Positions 7,042-13,915 of a DNA stretch of 14,114 nt are shown in pieces. This DNA is from DASWUD01 sp036401755 (GTDB lineage Bacteria; Pseudomonadota; Gammaproteobacteria; Thiohalomonadales; Thiohalomonadaceae), in contig DASWUD010000006.1 of the NCBI GenBank assembly GCA_036401755.1, positions 1 to 14,114 of the forward strand, in the 5' to 3' direction. Within the stretch, counting starts at the first letter, position 1; every line of letters starts with the position of its first letter. The translations under genes were made by a program, and so were the position numbers. The notes beneath the pieces are model-generated. The model was not told the DNA's origin and searched no databases. It saw nothing but the letters and a program-made list of their open reading frames with translations.

Positions 7042-7857
7042 CTATAATTTCGCTGAGTCTGTGGGAGTATCGTTGCCCAGGCCGACCCAGACGAACAGGC
7101 CGAGAAAAAACGCCGAGAGTGCAGCTCCAAACAGAACGCCGTACCAAGGGAAGCCGATGGCGAATCCGTCAAGGCAGACCAGCGCACCCAAGCTCAGGGC
7201 TGCGGCCGTGGCGCTGCGCATCGCCCCCCACTTGCGCCGTAATATCATACCGGCAATGAACAGCCCAAACAGTGCCAGTGCGCCATAGCCGCGCGCAAAC
7301 AACGAGTGGTTGATCCGGTTGGACTGCCCCAGTATCGCTGCGGTACGTTTTATCCCCTCGCTGATGGCACCCGCCAGTTCGCCGCGCCTCAGCAGCGGAT
7401 CGACATTGCCGCTAATGATCCGCGCGATTGAATCGCCAGGAAATTCCTTCATCAGTTCGGCAGAAACACTCAGCGCCGCCTGTTGCTGCTGTGCATCGAC
7501 CACCAACAGAAGGCCACCGCTCCGCCCTGAACCTGCTGCGAGGTCCCATTTTTTTGCGGTGCGCTGTGAAAACGACTCCAGGCTCTCCCAACGGTTGGGC
7601 GGCGACGCCACCAGTACCGACGCCCTCACCCCGGTGCGTCTCCAAAATTCACCCAGTTGCGCTTCCAACTGCGCCCGCTCTTCATGGTGCAACCGGCCAT
7701 CGGGATCGGTAATGAGTGGTGAACCACGCAGCGGGACGCTTGGCGACAGAGCCGCAACGGGCACTGCGAGTGAGAATGCCGATGCCGGCGCGAGCAGCAG
7801 CAAGGTCGCCATCACCAAACCCCGCAGCCGTCCCAGAACTATCGTGAGAGGAGACAC
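7042..7857 (-). CDS. TPM-domain membrane protein (YgcG/Psb32-like)
   Basis: A 271-residue exported protein. Residues 13-35 are a hydrophobic signal segment. Residues about 48-175 form a TPM domain: ITDPDGRLHHEERAQLEAQL, VRASVLVASPP, ESFSQRTAKKWDLA, GGLLLVVDAQQQQAALSVS, ELMKEFPGDSIARIISGNVD and GELAGAISEGIKRT. The C-terminus has two to three membrane helices (about 192-207, 215-232 and 238-260), which would hold the domain outside the inner membrane. TPM proteins have been linked to photosystem repair in plastids and to weak phosphatase activity; the bacterial role is unclear. The usual Gly/Ser-rich tail is absent. The start is GTG at 7857 with AAAGGGG seven bases upstream. It lies alone between trpE and trpG with terminators on both sides, and I see no functional tie to tryptophan. 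Confidence 0.85.
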   Translation of the reverse strand: MSPLTIVLGRLRGLVMATLLLLAPASAFSLAVPVAALSPSVPLRGSPLITDPDGRLHHEERAQLEAQLGEFWRRTGVRASVLVASPPNRWESLESFSQRTAKKWDLAAGSGRSGGLLLVVDAQQQQAALSVSAELMKEFPGDSIARIISGNVDPLLRRGELAGAISEGIKRTAAILGQSNRINHSLFARGYGALALFGLFIAGMILRRKWGAMRSATAAALSLGALVCLDGFAIGFPWYGVLFGAALSAFFLGLFVWVGLGNDTPTDSAKL

Positions 7858-8086
7858 GCTATTGCCCCTTTCGTCGCCATTTACATGAATTTCAGACTAG
7901 CCCAGAGAACAGGGATAACAAGCTGATGGCTCAGAAACAAAGCAATCTATAAAGAAGCTGATGCTGGATGAAATCTAAAGAAAAATAGTTGTACGCTCGC
8001 GGTGCAACGAACAAACGGCATATTACGCGCGAACTGGGTCAACAGAAGCTATCACTCTGCTGCCTTGATTCGCTGGGTAAATGCCT
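7858..8086. other. Intergenic region upstream of the TPM gene
   Basis: About 230 bases between the trpE terminator and the TPM start. It is more A+T-rich than its neighbours around 7900-7990. I see no coding frame of plausible character on either strand (the long plus-strand frame from 7989 is the antisense of trpE), no tRNA and no repeat. It presumably holds the TPM promoter, but no box stands out. Confidence 0.4.
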
Positions 8087-8111
8087 AAAAACGGGGCTGA
8101 TTTCCCCCCGT
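8087..8111 (-). terminator. Terminator of the trpE unit
   Basis: On the minus strand ACGGGG (8111-8106) pairs with CCCCGT (8096-8091) around a nine-base loop and runs into TTTTT (8091-8087, sharing one base with the stem). It starts 12 bases after the trpE stop codon, the normal place for the terminator of an rpe-gph-trpE transcript. Confidence 0.85.
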
Positions 8112-8123
8112 GTGAGGAGCGGC

Positions 8124-9614
8124 TCAGCGATGGCGCGGTGCGCCGTCGAGTCCCGCCTCGGCCATGGCCACAGCACGAAACACGGCGCGCCCCTTGTTCA
8201 TGGTCTCGTTCCACTCGTTGCGCGGAATGGAGTCGTAGACGATGCCGGCGCCGGCCTGAATGTGCAGCGTGCCGTCCTTGATCACGGCGGTGCGGATGGC
8301 GATGGCGGTGTCCATGTTGCCGTGCCAGCCGAGGTAGCCGACCGCACCGGCGTAGACGCCGCGCTTCACCGGTTCCAGCTCGTCGATGATCTCCATGGCG
8401 CGGATCTTCGGCGCCCCGGAGACGGTGCCGGCGGGGAAGGTGGCGCGCAGCGCGTCCATGGCGCTGAGAGTGGGCTTCACGCGCCCCTGCACGTTGGAGA
8501 CGATGTGCATCACGTGGGAGTAGCGTTCGATCACCATGCGTTCGGTCACCTGCACCGAGCCGGTCTCGGCGATGCGCCCCACGTCGTTGCGCCCCAGGTC
8601 GATGAGCATCAGATGCTCGGCGATCTCCTTGGGGTCGTTGAGCAGGTCGATTTCGAGCGCCGTATCCTCCTGGCTCGTCGCGCCGCGCGGGCGGGTGCCG
8701 GCGATGGGACGCACCGTCACCATCCCCTCTTCGTAGCGCACCAGGATCTCCGGCGAGGAACCGACGATATGAAACTCGCCCAGATTCAAATGAAACATGT
8801 AGGGCGACGGATTGAGGCTGCGCAGCGCGCGGTAGAGATCCAAAGGCCGGGCGCGGAACGGAATCGACATGCGCTGTGACAGCACCACCTGCATCACGTC
8901 GCCATCGACGATGTAGTTGCGCGCCTTCTCCACCGCTGCTTCAAAGCCCTGCTGGGTGAAGCCGGAGATGAAGTCCTCCTCCTTCACTTCACTGGTGCGG
9001 GCGATGGGTTCGCGATAGAGCGGCTCCTGTAACTTGCCCACCAGCTTCGCCAGGCGTGCCGTACCGTTCCTGAGCGCATCGCTATGCGCCGGGTCCACAT
9101 GCACCACCACATAGAGTTTGCCGCTGAGGTTGTCGAACACCACCACCTCGTCGGAGAGCATCAGCAGGATATCGGGCGTGCCGATCTTGTCGGGATTGGG
9201 ACAGGCGCCGAGCTTGGGCTCGATGTAGCGGATGGTGTCGTAACCGAAGTAGCCGACCAGCCCGCCGGTGAAGCGCGGCAGCCCGGCCACTTCGGGCACG
9301 CGGTAGCGCGCCTGAAACTGTTCGATCCAGGCCAGCGGATCGGCGGCGTTTACCTGCTCCACTATGGAGCCGTCGTCGGTTACGGTGATCTCGTTGCCGT
9401 GTACGCTGAGCACGATGCGGCTGGGCAGGCCGATGATGGAATAACGGCCCCACTTCTCGCCGCCCTGTACCGATTCGAACAGGTAGCTGTAGGGGGCGTC
9501 GGCCAGCTTGAGGTAGGTGGAGAGCGGGGTGTCGAGGTCGGCCAGCACTTCACGCAGCAGCGGAATGCGGTTGAAGCCTTCATTGGCCAGAGAGACAAAC
9601 TGTTCAGGAGTCAT
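8124..9614 (-). CDS. trpE: Anthranilate synthase component I
   Basis: TrpE converts chorismate plus ammonia to anthranilate, the committed step of tryptophan synthesis; TrpG supplies the ammonia from glutamine. The 496-residue product has the N-terminal tryptophan-binding region with LFES at residues 45-48 (the LLES-type feedback motif) and the full chorismate-binding domain: GDVMQVVLSQRM, NPSPYMFHL, IVGSSPEILVR, RPIAGTRPRG, LIDLGRNDVGR, FPAGTVSGAPKIRAMEIIDE and IQAGAGIVYDS. ATG 9614 is preceded by a weak GGTG. It follows gph by 116 bases that hold a probable leader peptide and attenuator, and it is closed by a terminator. It should therefore be controlled twice by tryptophan: attenuation of the transcript and feedback inhibition of the enzyme. 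Confidence 0.97.
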   Translation of the reverse strand: MTPEQFVSLANEGFNRIPLLREVLADLDTPLSTYLKLADAPYSYLFESVQGGEKWGRYSIIGLPSRIVLSVHGNEITVTDDGSIVEQVNAADPLAWIEQFQARYRVPEVAGLPRFTGGLVGYFGYDTIRYIEPKLGACPNPDKIGTPDILLMLSDEVVVFDNLSGKLYVVVHVDPAHSDALRNGTARLAKLVGKLQEPLYREPIARTSEVKEEDFISGFTQQGFEAAVEKARNYIVDGDVMQVVLSQRMSIPFRARPLDLYRALRSLNPSPYMFHLNLGEFHIVGSSPEILVRYEEGMVTVRPIAGTRPRGATSQEDTALEIDLLNDPKEIAEHLMLIDLGRNDVGRIAETGSVQVTERMVIERYSHVMHIVSNVQGRVKPTLSAMDALRATFPAGTVSGAPKIRAMEIIDELEPVKRGVYAGAVGYLGWHGNMDTAIAIRTAVIKDGTLHIQAGAGIVYDSIPRNEWNETMNKGRAVFRAVAMAEAGLDGAPRHR

Positions 9615-9653
9615 GGGTCATCACCAATAGCGGTTGAGCAAAAACGAAACGAC

Positions 9654-9681
9654 AAAAATGAGCGCAGTGACTCACCAGCGC
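9654..9681 (-). terminator. Attenuator hairpin upstream of trpE
   Basis: On the minus strand GCGC (9681-9678) pairs with GCGC (9665-9662). After one bulged T, GGTG (9676-9673) pairs with CACT (9669-9666, one G-T pair) around the loop AGT. Three bases later comes TTTTT (9658-9654). The 5' arm contains the two Trp codons and the stop codon of the leader frame. A competing pairing exists: GAGCAGT (9701-9695) with the 3' arm region 9668-9660, with two bases bulged. Pairing was judged by eye, with no energies computed. Confidence 0.65.
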
Positions 9682-9719
9682 CATCGTCTGTCGTACTGCT
9701 CTTGCTTCATCCCTCTCAT
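9672..9719 (-). CDS. trpL: Probable trp leader peptide (15 codons, W-R-W end)
   Basis: A short frame between gph and trpE encodes MRGMKQEQYDRRWRW and ends in TGA. Two of its last three codons are Trp (9683-9681 and 9677-9675), and they lie inside the 5' arm of an intrinsic-terminator hairpin. That arrangement is expected of a tryptophan leader peptide: a ribosome stalled on scarce Trp-tRNA would keep the hairpin open and let RNA polymerase reach trpE. Attenuation of trpE and trpGDC is established knowledge for Pseudomonas putida. The first ATG is 11 bases after the gph stop and has no clear Shine-Dalgarno sequence; a second ATG (9710) would give 12 codons. The weak start is the main doubt. 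Confidence 0.62.
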   Translation of the reverse strand: MRGMKQEQYDRRWRW

Positions 9720-9730
9720 CGTGATGCCGC

Positions 9731-10420
9731 TCAGGCGGCCCCCTCCAGTAGCGGTACCAGTTCCACCATCGAATCGATCACCGCGTCGGGCTTGGCCTCG
9801 CGGATATCGACCCCATGGTTGTAACCGTAACTCATGCAGACAATCTGAAAACCGGCGGCACGCGCCGCCTTCACATCACTCACCGAGTCGCCCAGCATCA
9901 GTGCCTTCTCCGGCTTTACGCCGAAGAACTCCGCCGCATGGAGCAGCGGCCGCGGATGGGGTTTCTTCTCCGGCAGAGTATCACCACTCACCACGATGGC
10001 AAAGCGGTCATAGATTCCCAGGTCCTTGAGCAGCGGGAGGGTGAACTGCGCCACCTTGTTGGTGACACAGCCCAGCTTGTAGCCGGCACGCTGCATCATA
10101 TCGAGCCCTTCCAGCACGCCGGGGTAGAGGCGTGAACGCTTGCTGGTGTTCTCGGCGTAGAGGTCGAGGAAGATCGGGTAGGCCTTCTGGAATAGCGCCT
10201 CGTCGGGCTCGCCGTCGAGGCTATCGATGAGGGCACGGCGGGTCAGTCGTTCGACGCCGTTGCCGACCCAGGTGCGCACCTTCGCCTCGCCGCGCAACGG
10301 CATACCGAGCGCCTTCATCATCTCATCGACGCAGTAGTGCAGGTCCGGCACGCTGTCGACCAGCGTGCCGTCCACATCGATGAGGATCATTTCGGGTTTA
10401 TGTAGCACGGGACTATCCAA
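9731..10420 (-). CDS. gph: Phosphoglycolate phosphatase (HAD family)
   Basis: Gph removes phosphate from 2-phosphoglycolate, a by-product of DNA repair and of RuBisCO oxygenation. The product has the HAD motifs in order: ILIDVDGTLVDSVPDL (nucleophile Asp15, acid/base Asp17), CVTNK (Thr120), EKKPHPRPLL (Lys153), and LGDSVSDVKAA (Asp178, Asp182), with a helical cap between motifs I and II. About 229 residues is normal for the family. The start is uncertain: TTG at 10420 has no clear ribosome site, GTG at 10411 has GGA seven bases upstream, and the first ATG is codon 11. The gene order rpe-gph before a trp gene is common in gammaproteobacteria. Confidence 0.93.
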   Translation of the reverse strand: MDSPVLHKPEMILIDVDGTLVDSVPDLHYCVDEMMKALGMPLRGEAKVRTWVGNGVERLTRRALIDSLDGEPDEALFQKAYPIFLDLYAENTSKRSRLYPGVLEGLDMMQRAGYKLGCVTNKVAQFTLPLLKDLGIYDRFAIVVSGDTLPEKKPHPRPLLHAAEFFGVKPEKALMLGDSVSDVKAARAAGFQIVCMSYGYNHGVDIREAKPDAVIDSMVELVPLLEGAA

Positions 10421-10496
10421 GGTTGTGAGAGAGAGGAAGTGGTGTGGGCGGCAGCCGCCTAAAACAAGGCAACCACCGCCCTCTCTGTCTCACACC
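10421..10496. repeat. Long imperfect inverted repeat between rpe and gph
   Basis: The 5' side (10421-10445, with GTGAGA, GAGAGG and GGTG) is complementary to the 3' side (about 10471-10496, with CCACC, CCTCTC and TCTCAC). The match is around 18 pairs, interrupted by small bulges. A perfect 5-bp hairpin, GGCGG-CAG-CCGCC (10447-10459), lies inside. No T run follows on the minus strand, so it does not look like a simple terminator. In an rpe-gph transcript it could be a processing or stability element. Confidence 0.55.
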
Positions 10497-10504
10497 GTGA
10501 TCGA

Positions 10505-11197
10505 TTACTTGCCGGCCTTGGCCAGCTCGGCGCGCATCTCGCCAATGATGGTGTCGTACTTGTTCTTGTCGCCGGCGTTGTACTTGCCGAACACCGCCGA
10601 ACCGGCGACGAAGGTGTCGACGCCCGCCTCGGCCACTTCCTTGATGTTGGCAGGGCCGACACCGCCGTCGATCTCGAGGCGGCAGTTGTAGCCACCGGCA
10701 TCGATCATCTGGCGCACCTTGCGCGCCTTGTCGAGGACGTAGGGGATGAACTTCTGGCCGCCGAAGCCCGGGTTGACCGACATCAGCAGCACCATGTCGA
10801 GCTTGGGCAGGGTGTACTCGAGCACGTCGAGCGGGGTGGCCGGGTTGAACACCAGACCCGCCTTACAGCCGCCCTCCTTGATCAGGGCGATGGTGCGGTC
10901 GATATGCTCGGAGGCCTCAGGGTGGAAGGTGATATAGGTGGCGCCGGCCTTGATGAAGTCGGGGATGATACGGTCCACCGGCTTGACCATCAGGTGCACG
11001 TCGATGGGGGCGGTGACGCCGTGCTTGCGCAGCGCTTCGCAGACCAGCGGGCCGATGGTCAGATTCGGCACATAGTGGTTGTCCATCACGTCGAAGTGGA
11101 CGATGTCGGCGCCGGAGGCGAGAACGTTGTCGACCTCTTCGCCCAGCTTGGCGAAGTTGGCGGACAGGATGGACGGAGCGATCTGAAAATCAGCCAT
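10505..11197 (-). CDS. rpe: Ribulose-phosphate 3-epimerase
   Basis: Rpe interconverts ribulose 5-phosphate and xylulose 5-phosphate in the pentose phosphate pathway and, in autotrophs, the Calvin cycle. The 230-residue TIM-barrel product has the family motifs IAPSILSANFAKLGEE, DIVHFDVMDNHYVPNLTIGP (metal ligand His34, catalytic Asp36), IDVHLMV (His68), YITFHPEA, LMSVNPGFGGQKFI, and LEIDGGVGPANI (Asp177). The length is typical. ATG 11197 has GAGGTGA a few bases upstream. It heads the rpe-gph-trpE unit, which is sensible because the pentose pathway supplies erythrose 4-phosphate and PRPP for aromatic amino acid synthesis. Confidence 0.97.
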   Translation of the reverse strand: MADFQIAPSILSANFAKLGEEVDNVLASGADIVHFDVMDNHYVPNLTIGPLVCEALRKHGVTAPIDVHLMVKPVDRIIPDFIKAGATYITFHPEASEHIDRTIALIKEGGCKAGLVFNPATPLDVLEYTLPKLDMVLLMSVNPGFGGQKFIPYVLDKARKVRQMIDAGGYNCRLEIDGGVGPANIKEVAEAGVDTFVAGSAVFGKYNAGDKNKYDTIIGEMRAELAKAGK

Positions 11198-11317
11198 GAC
11201 TACTCACCTCAAAGAAGGGTTTGGTTCCTGTACCGCCTCCCCAAGACGCGGCACACCACAAAAAGAACCCCGAATCTTACCTGCTCCCGCGCCCTAATGC
11301 GATATATGGCGAGCCCT

Positions 11318-11345
11318 TTGGGATGGCGACCAGCTCTTCTATACT
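11318..11345 (+). promoter_or_regulatory. Candidate promoter for the CopD-like gene
   Basis: TTGGGA (11318-11323) and TATACT (11340-11345) are spaced by 16 bases, about 85 bases before the start codon. The 232-base divergent region 11198-11429 must also contain the rpe promoter; TAAGAT (11279-11274, minus strand) is a possible -10 without a good -35. Both calls are by eye. Confidence 0.35.
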
Positions 11346-11429
11346 TGCCCAGGCGCCGTGCAGCCCCCATCAATCCAGCCTTCACCTTGCCAACAAAGCA
11401 AATACCATACTAAATCTAAGGAGAACCTC

Positions 11430-11885
11430 ATGAGCATTGCCATCGTCCTGCATCTGCTGTCGGCCGTCATCTGGGTCGGTGGCATGTTGTTCGCCCACCA
11501 GGTGCTGCGCCCGGTGGCTGCAGAGCTGCTCGACCCACCACTGCGCCAGCCGCTCTGGGTGGGTGTCTTCACCCGCTTCTTCCCGCTGGTGTGGGGTGCC
11601 ATCATCCTCATTCCCGTCAGCGGCTACTGGATGATCTTCAACGTCTTAGGCGGCTTCGGCTCGGTGGGGATCTACGTGCACCTGATGCAGACCATCGGCT
11701 GGCTGATGATCGTGCTGTTCCTCTACGTCTACTTCGTCCCCTTCCAGCAGCTGAAGGCGGCGGTGGCGGAAAAGGCGTGGCTCAACGGCAAGGCACACAT
11801 CGACCGCATTCGCGACGTGGTGGGCATCAACATGATCCTCGGCCTCATCACCATCGCCATCGGTGCCGGCGGCCGTTACCTATAG
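11430..11885 (+). CDS. Small CopD-like integral membrane protein
   Basis: A 151-residue protein with four hydrophobic segments: about residues 3-22 (IVLHLLSAVIWVGGMLFA), 46-70, 80-103 and 133-148. The first helix carries His8 and the pattern HLLSAVIWVGG, and the third region has YVHLMQTIGWLMIV. These resemble short CopD-domain proteins, where helix histidines may bind copper or haem. No periplasmic copper-binding Met-rich stretch is present. TAAGGAG lies six bases before the ATG at 11430, which decides the start: the frame is open from 11358, but the extra residues are not conserved in character. It is transcribed away from rpe and ends in its own terminator. The role is not known. Confidence 0.8.
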   Translation: MSIAIVLHLLSAVIWVGGMLFAHQVLRPVAAELLDPPLRQPLWVGVFTRFFPLVWGAIILIPVSGYWMIFNVLGGFGSVGIYVHLMQTIGWLMIVLFLYVYFVPFQQLKAAVAEKAWLNGKAHIDRIRDVVGINMILGLITIAIGAGGRYL

Positions 11886-11964
11886 GCGCAACCCTCTGCC
11901 CATAAAAAAGCCTGGAGAACACGTTAAGTAAAGTCTGTGTACTTGATGCGGGAGTTAGTGAAAC

Positions 11965-11986
11965 GCCCAGTTATGCTGGGCTTTTT
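11965..11986 (+). terminator. Terminator downstream of the CopD-like gene
   Basis: GCCCAG (11965-11970), loop TTATG and CTGGGC (11976-11981) form a perfect 6-bp stem followed at once by TTTTT. It lies 80 bases after the gene. The sequence composition becomes more A+T-rich shortly after it, so it also marks the end of the core-like part of the window. Confidence 0.9.
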
Positions 11987-12233
11987 GCATTTCTTCGGTT
12001 TGTACACACCATGGACTTAGCGTGTGTTATCAGGCCTCTACTTCCCTCTGTCCCTACTGAGAGTCTTCTTTTTTTCATGGGTCTGCAACGCGACCTAAGC
12101 GGACGTTGTAGGCTTCCTTGGAATTCGTCTGCTAGGCGTTCAAATCAGACATTCAATGGCAGAGCGAACACGCCTAAAGGTATCCATTAAAGTGGTGCTA
12201 GTTCAGTGTAGTTTGAGTCAGAGCACGCCATAG
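11987..12233. other. Gene-free stretch at the start of the accessory region
   Basis: About 250 bases with no plausible coding frame. A polypyrimidine run lies around 12064-12075. The part from 12098 to 12176 holds two overlapping inverted repeats: 12098-12105 with 12126-12133 (8 pairs, one of them G-T), and 12133-12141 with 12166-12176 (9 pairs, two bases bulged). A further 6-bp repeat pairs 12004-12009 with 12022-12027. No tRNA, integrase site or direct repeat could be recognised. It may be the 3' untranslated end of the minus-strand cluster or a structured RNA. Confidence 0.4.
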
Positions 12234-12656
12234 TTAACACTTATTCAGGCGACGCTGCGCTATGTCGTTCGCTCGCTTCTTGACCGCAAGTCTCGCCGCT
12301 TCAGTCGGAACAAACCTGACTTGCAGAAAGAGCTTCGAGTCACGGAATGAATCCGTCACTCGAAATGTTGCGTCCTTTTTGTCCCCTTTCTTCTGATAGA
12401 ACCCGGCTCGCCGACCGGCTTCTAGATTGCTTGCAAGGCTAGGAACAATGCTGATGTGCCGTGTCCCGCCCAAAGCAGTGAGTAAACGCTTCTGTGATAA
12501 CTCGCCCCAAACGTTTAGCGTCAGGAACGTCATCCGAAAAACGAAATTGGAGCCCCACAGAAACGAATTGCTGTATTCGCCTGTGTCAAAGCGCCGCCAG
12601 TATCTCACATGCTGACGTCCAATATCTGTGTAACGCCATGTGTGCGACTCATGCAC
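12234..12656 (-). CDS. Unrecognised protein frame after the CoiA-like gene
   Basis: An open frame of about 140 codons ending NDIAQRRLNKC. The visible sequence has an aromatic N-terminal part (HTWRYTDIGRQHVRYWRRFD, then SNSFLWGSNFVF) and a basic C-terminus. I recognise no family. The frame is open back to 12821, but there it runs out of frame across the end of the coiA-like gene, so the upstream part is unlikely to be coding. GTG at 12656 is the first start codon after the coiA stop, but it has no Shine-Dalgarno sequence. It may be a short separate gene, or the continuation of the CoiA-like protein after a +1 shift. It is on the same strand as the CoiA-like gene and lies 16 bases after its stop. 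Confidence 0.45.
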   Translation of the reverse strand: MHESHTWRYTDIGRQHVRYWRRFDTGEYSNSFLWGSNFVFRMTFLTLNVWGELSQKRLLTALGGTRHISIVPSLASNLEAGRRAGFYQKKGDKKDATFRVTDSFRDSKLFLQVRFVPTEAARLAVKKRANDIAQRRLNKC

Positions 12657-12672
12657 CCCATAAACAGTGTTA

Positions 12673-13242
12673 TCACTGGCTTTCGCCAGCCTCACGGACA
12701 GCCTCGTAATCAATGACGTAGCATTCTCCGAAGTTTCGGATGACCCATTCGCGGTTCGTGAATGTATTCGCAGTCTTGCCAAGCCACCAAATAACGTCAA
12801 CTCCTGCGTTTCGATAGTCATTAGTCCGTTGCTCCAATTGCTCCGTTGTTATTCCTGCGAGTTGGATCTCATGAGCAACAACCCAGCCGCTTGGAAACTC
12901 GAAGGCAATGTCAGCAATCCGTTTAACCTCATGGATCGGGTATTCCAAGACAGGCTTGATCCCGAGATATTCGGAGAACTCATTTCCTAACTCCTGCGCA
13001 ATGAGTCGTTTGAAGAACAGATGCTCATAGCTTTCTGGATGCCGGGCATAATCACACTTGCATGGAGCATTTGGTTTATGTGAAAAGTGTTTGATGAGCT
13101 TCAACCCGTGCTTGATGATTAAATCTCCCCCGCACAGATGACATTCAATGTCTGCTTTCCTGATCTGTGCGCGTGGATTGTCGTAGTCAAGAATCGAGAG
13201 CAGTTCCCCATTCGCCCGATCTCGCGCTGTGAAGCCCATCAT
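12673..13242 (-). CDS. CoiA-like protein: zinc ribbon plus predicted nuclease
   Basis: A 189-residue protein of the CoiA type. The N-terminal part is a zinc-ribbon-like module with Cys34-x2-Cys37 (IECHLCGGDLIIKHG), His52 and His55 (KHFSHKP), and Cys61-x-Cys63. It is followed by HPESYEHLFFKRLIAQEL, and then a restriction-endonuclease-like core with Asp111 in RIADIAFEF and Glu125-x-Gln127 in VAHEIQLAGIT, then LEQRTNDYRNAGVDVIWWLG. The D...ExQ pattern is typical of CoiA nuclease domains. CoiA takes part in DNA uptake in Gram-positive bacteria; the Gram-negative homologues are mostly uncharacterised. Two ATGs are adjacent (13242 and 13239), and GGGGG lies just upstream and best fits the second. 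The stop is a tandem TGA-TAA. It lies 67 bases after the DUF4326 gene in the same direction. Confidence 0.83.
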   Translation of the reverse strand: MMGFTARDRANGELLSILDYDNPRAQIRKADIECHLCGGDLIIKHGLKLIKHFSHKPNAPCKCDYARHPESYEHLFFKRLIAQELGNEFSEYLGIKPVLEYPIHEVKRIADIAFEFPSGWVVAHEIQLAGITTEQLEQRTNDYRNAGVDVIWWLGKTANTFTNREWVIRNFGECYVIDYEAVREAGESQ

Positions 13243-13309
13243 CTACCCCCTATAGATGCCCTTTTTCGGGGGCGTAGAGGAAAAGTTTAAACCACGTCTC
13301 GTTAATCAC

Positions 13310-13915
13310 CTACTTGCCGTCATCCCAAGCATTCAAAAAGTCAGCCAGAACATCACCGTGACATGCTTTCGGTTTACAGAAGCATCCCAATCGCTTTCCG
13401 GCTAGTTTATACACCTCAGACTTTTCCTTATTTGGGAATTTTTCGTAATCGAAGTCATATTTATACTTTCGAATAACTTCCTCACGATCATCACCATCCT
13501 CATACATTGAGTAAGGATTGCCCCAATAAGAACCTCTACCAATATACTCATAACTGGGTGTGCTTTTCTTTGATTGGTATTCGGTTTCAATCTTTATATT
13601 TATAACTCTCGTTATAGCAATCTTGACAACCCTCAGCGGCAAACCGCTAGACTTTAGCATCGCAGTTTCTGCAGAAAACTCCTCTCCATCATCAAATACA
13701 ACTGCATGGGTTATATCATCAATATTCCAGTCCAACAGGTGCTTACTTAGTATTTTTTTAGAACTCTCATTACAGAATTTTTGAATAAATCCATTTGGAT
13801 CACTTGGGTATACAAAGGATACTTCATCTAAGCTCGACGTTATATTTTCTAGCTTTCTAGAAAACTTCGAGTACGAATTAAAATTCTTTGGATAAAGAAT
13901 CAGTACGCTAGCCAT
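13310..13915 (-). CDS. DUF4326 protein with SLOG-like N-terminal half
   Basis: A 201-residue protein in two parts. The C-terminal part, about residues 122-195, matches DUF4326: YEYIGRGSYWGNPYS, then acidic helices, then LAGKRLGCFCKPKACHGDVL with Cys178, Cys180, Cys185 and His186. The N-terminal part looks like a Rossmann-type fold. The segment ITHAVVFDDGEEFSAETAML followed by GLPLRVVKI resembles the end of SLOG/YspA-type (DUF2493) nucleotide-binding domains; this is a tentative pattern match. The gene starts at ATG 13915, which shares a base with the TAA of the upstream DUF488 gene (TAATG), so the two are translationally coupled. It is clearly A+T-richer than the trp region, which suggests horizontal transfer. 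Function is unknown; binding or processing of a nucleotide or modified base is inference. Confidence 0.75.
   Translation of the reverse strand: MASVLILYPKNFNSYSKFSRKLENITSSLDEVSFVYPSDPNGFIQKFCNESSKKILSKHLLDWNIDDITHAVVFDDGEEFSAETAMLKSSGLPLRVVKIAITRVINIKIETEYQSKKSTPSYEYIGRGSYWGNPYSMYEDGDDREEVIRKYKYDFDYEKFPNKEKSEVYKLAGKRLGCFCKPKACHGDVLADFLNAWDDGK

Noticed and set aside
7043..7048. A perfect TATAAT on the plus strand
   Set aside because: It overlaps the stop codon of the TPM gene, has no -35 box at a suitable distance and no plus-strand gene follows.
7989..8879. A 296-codon plus-strand frame opposite the 3' end of trpE
   Set aside because: It lies antisense to the conserved chorismate-binding domain, is His/Ala/Gly-rich and has no recognisable motif.
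11901..11912. A-run at 11904-11909 as the T tract of a minus-strand terminator for the accessory cluster
   Set aside because: No complementary stem precedes the T run on the minus strand, and it lies more than 300 bases from the last frame.
12138..12147. A GTTCAAATC string like a tRNA T-loop
   Set aside because: The flanks do not pair into a T-stem and no acceptor or anticodon arm can be built around it.
12091..12180. Possible integron attC site (inverted repeats with TAGGCG/CGCCTA)
   Set aside because: The required RYYYAAC and GTTRRRY core sequences are not present at the ends and no integrase is in the window.
13258..13272. GCCC-TTTTTC-GGGGGC hairpin upstream of the CoiA-like gene as a terminator
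   Set aside because: The stem is only four pairs and on the minus strand the A run lies in the loop, with no T tract after it.
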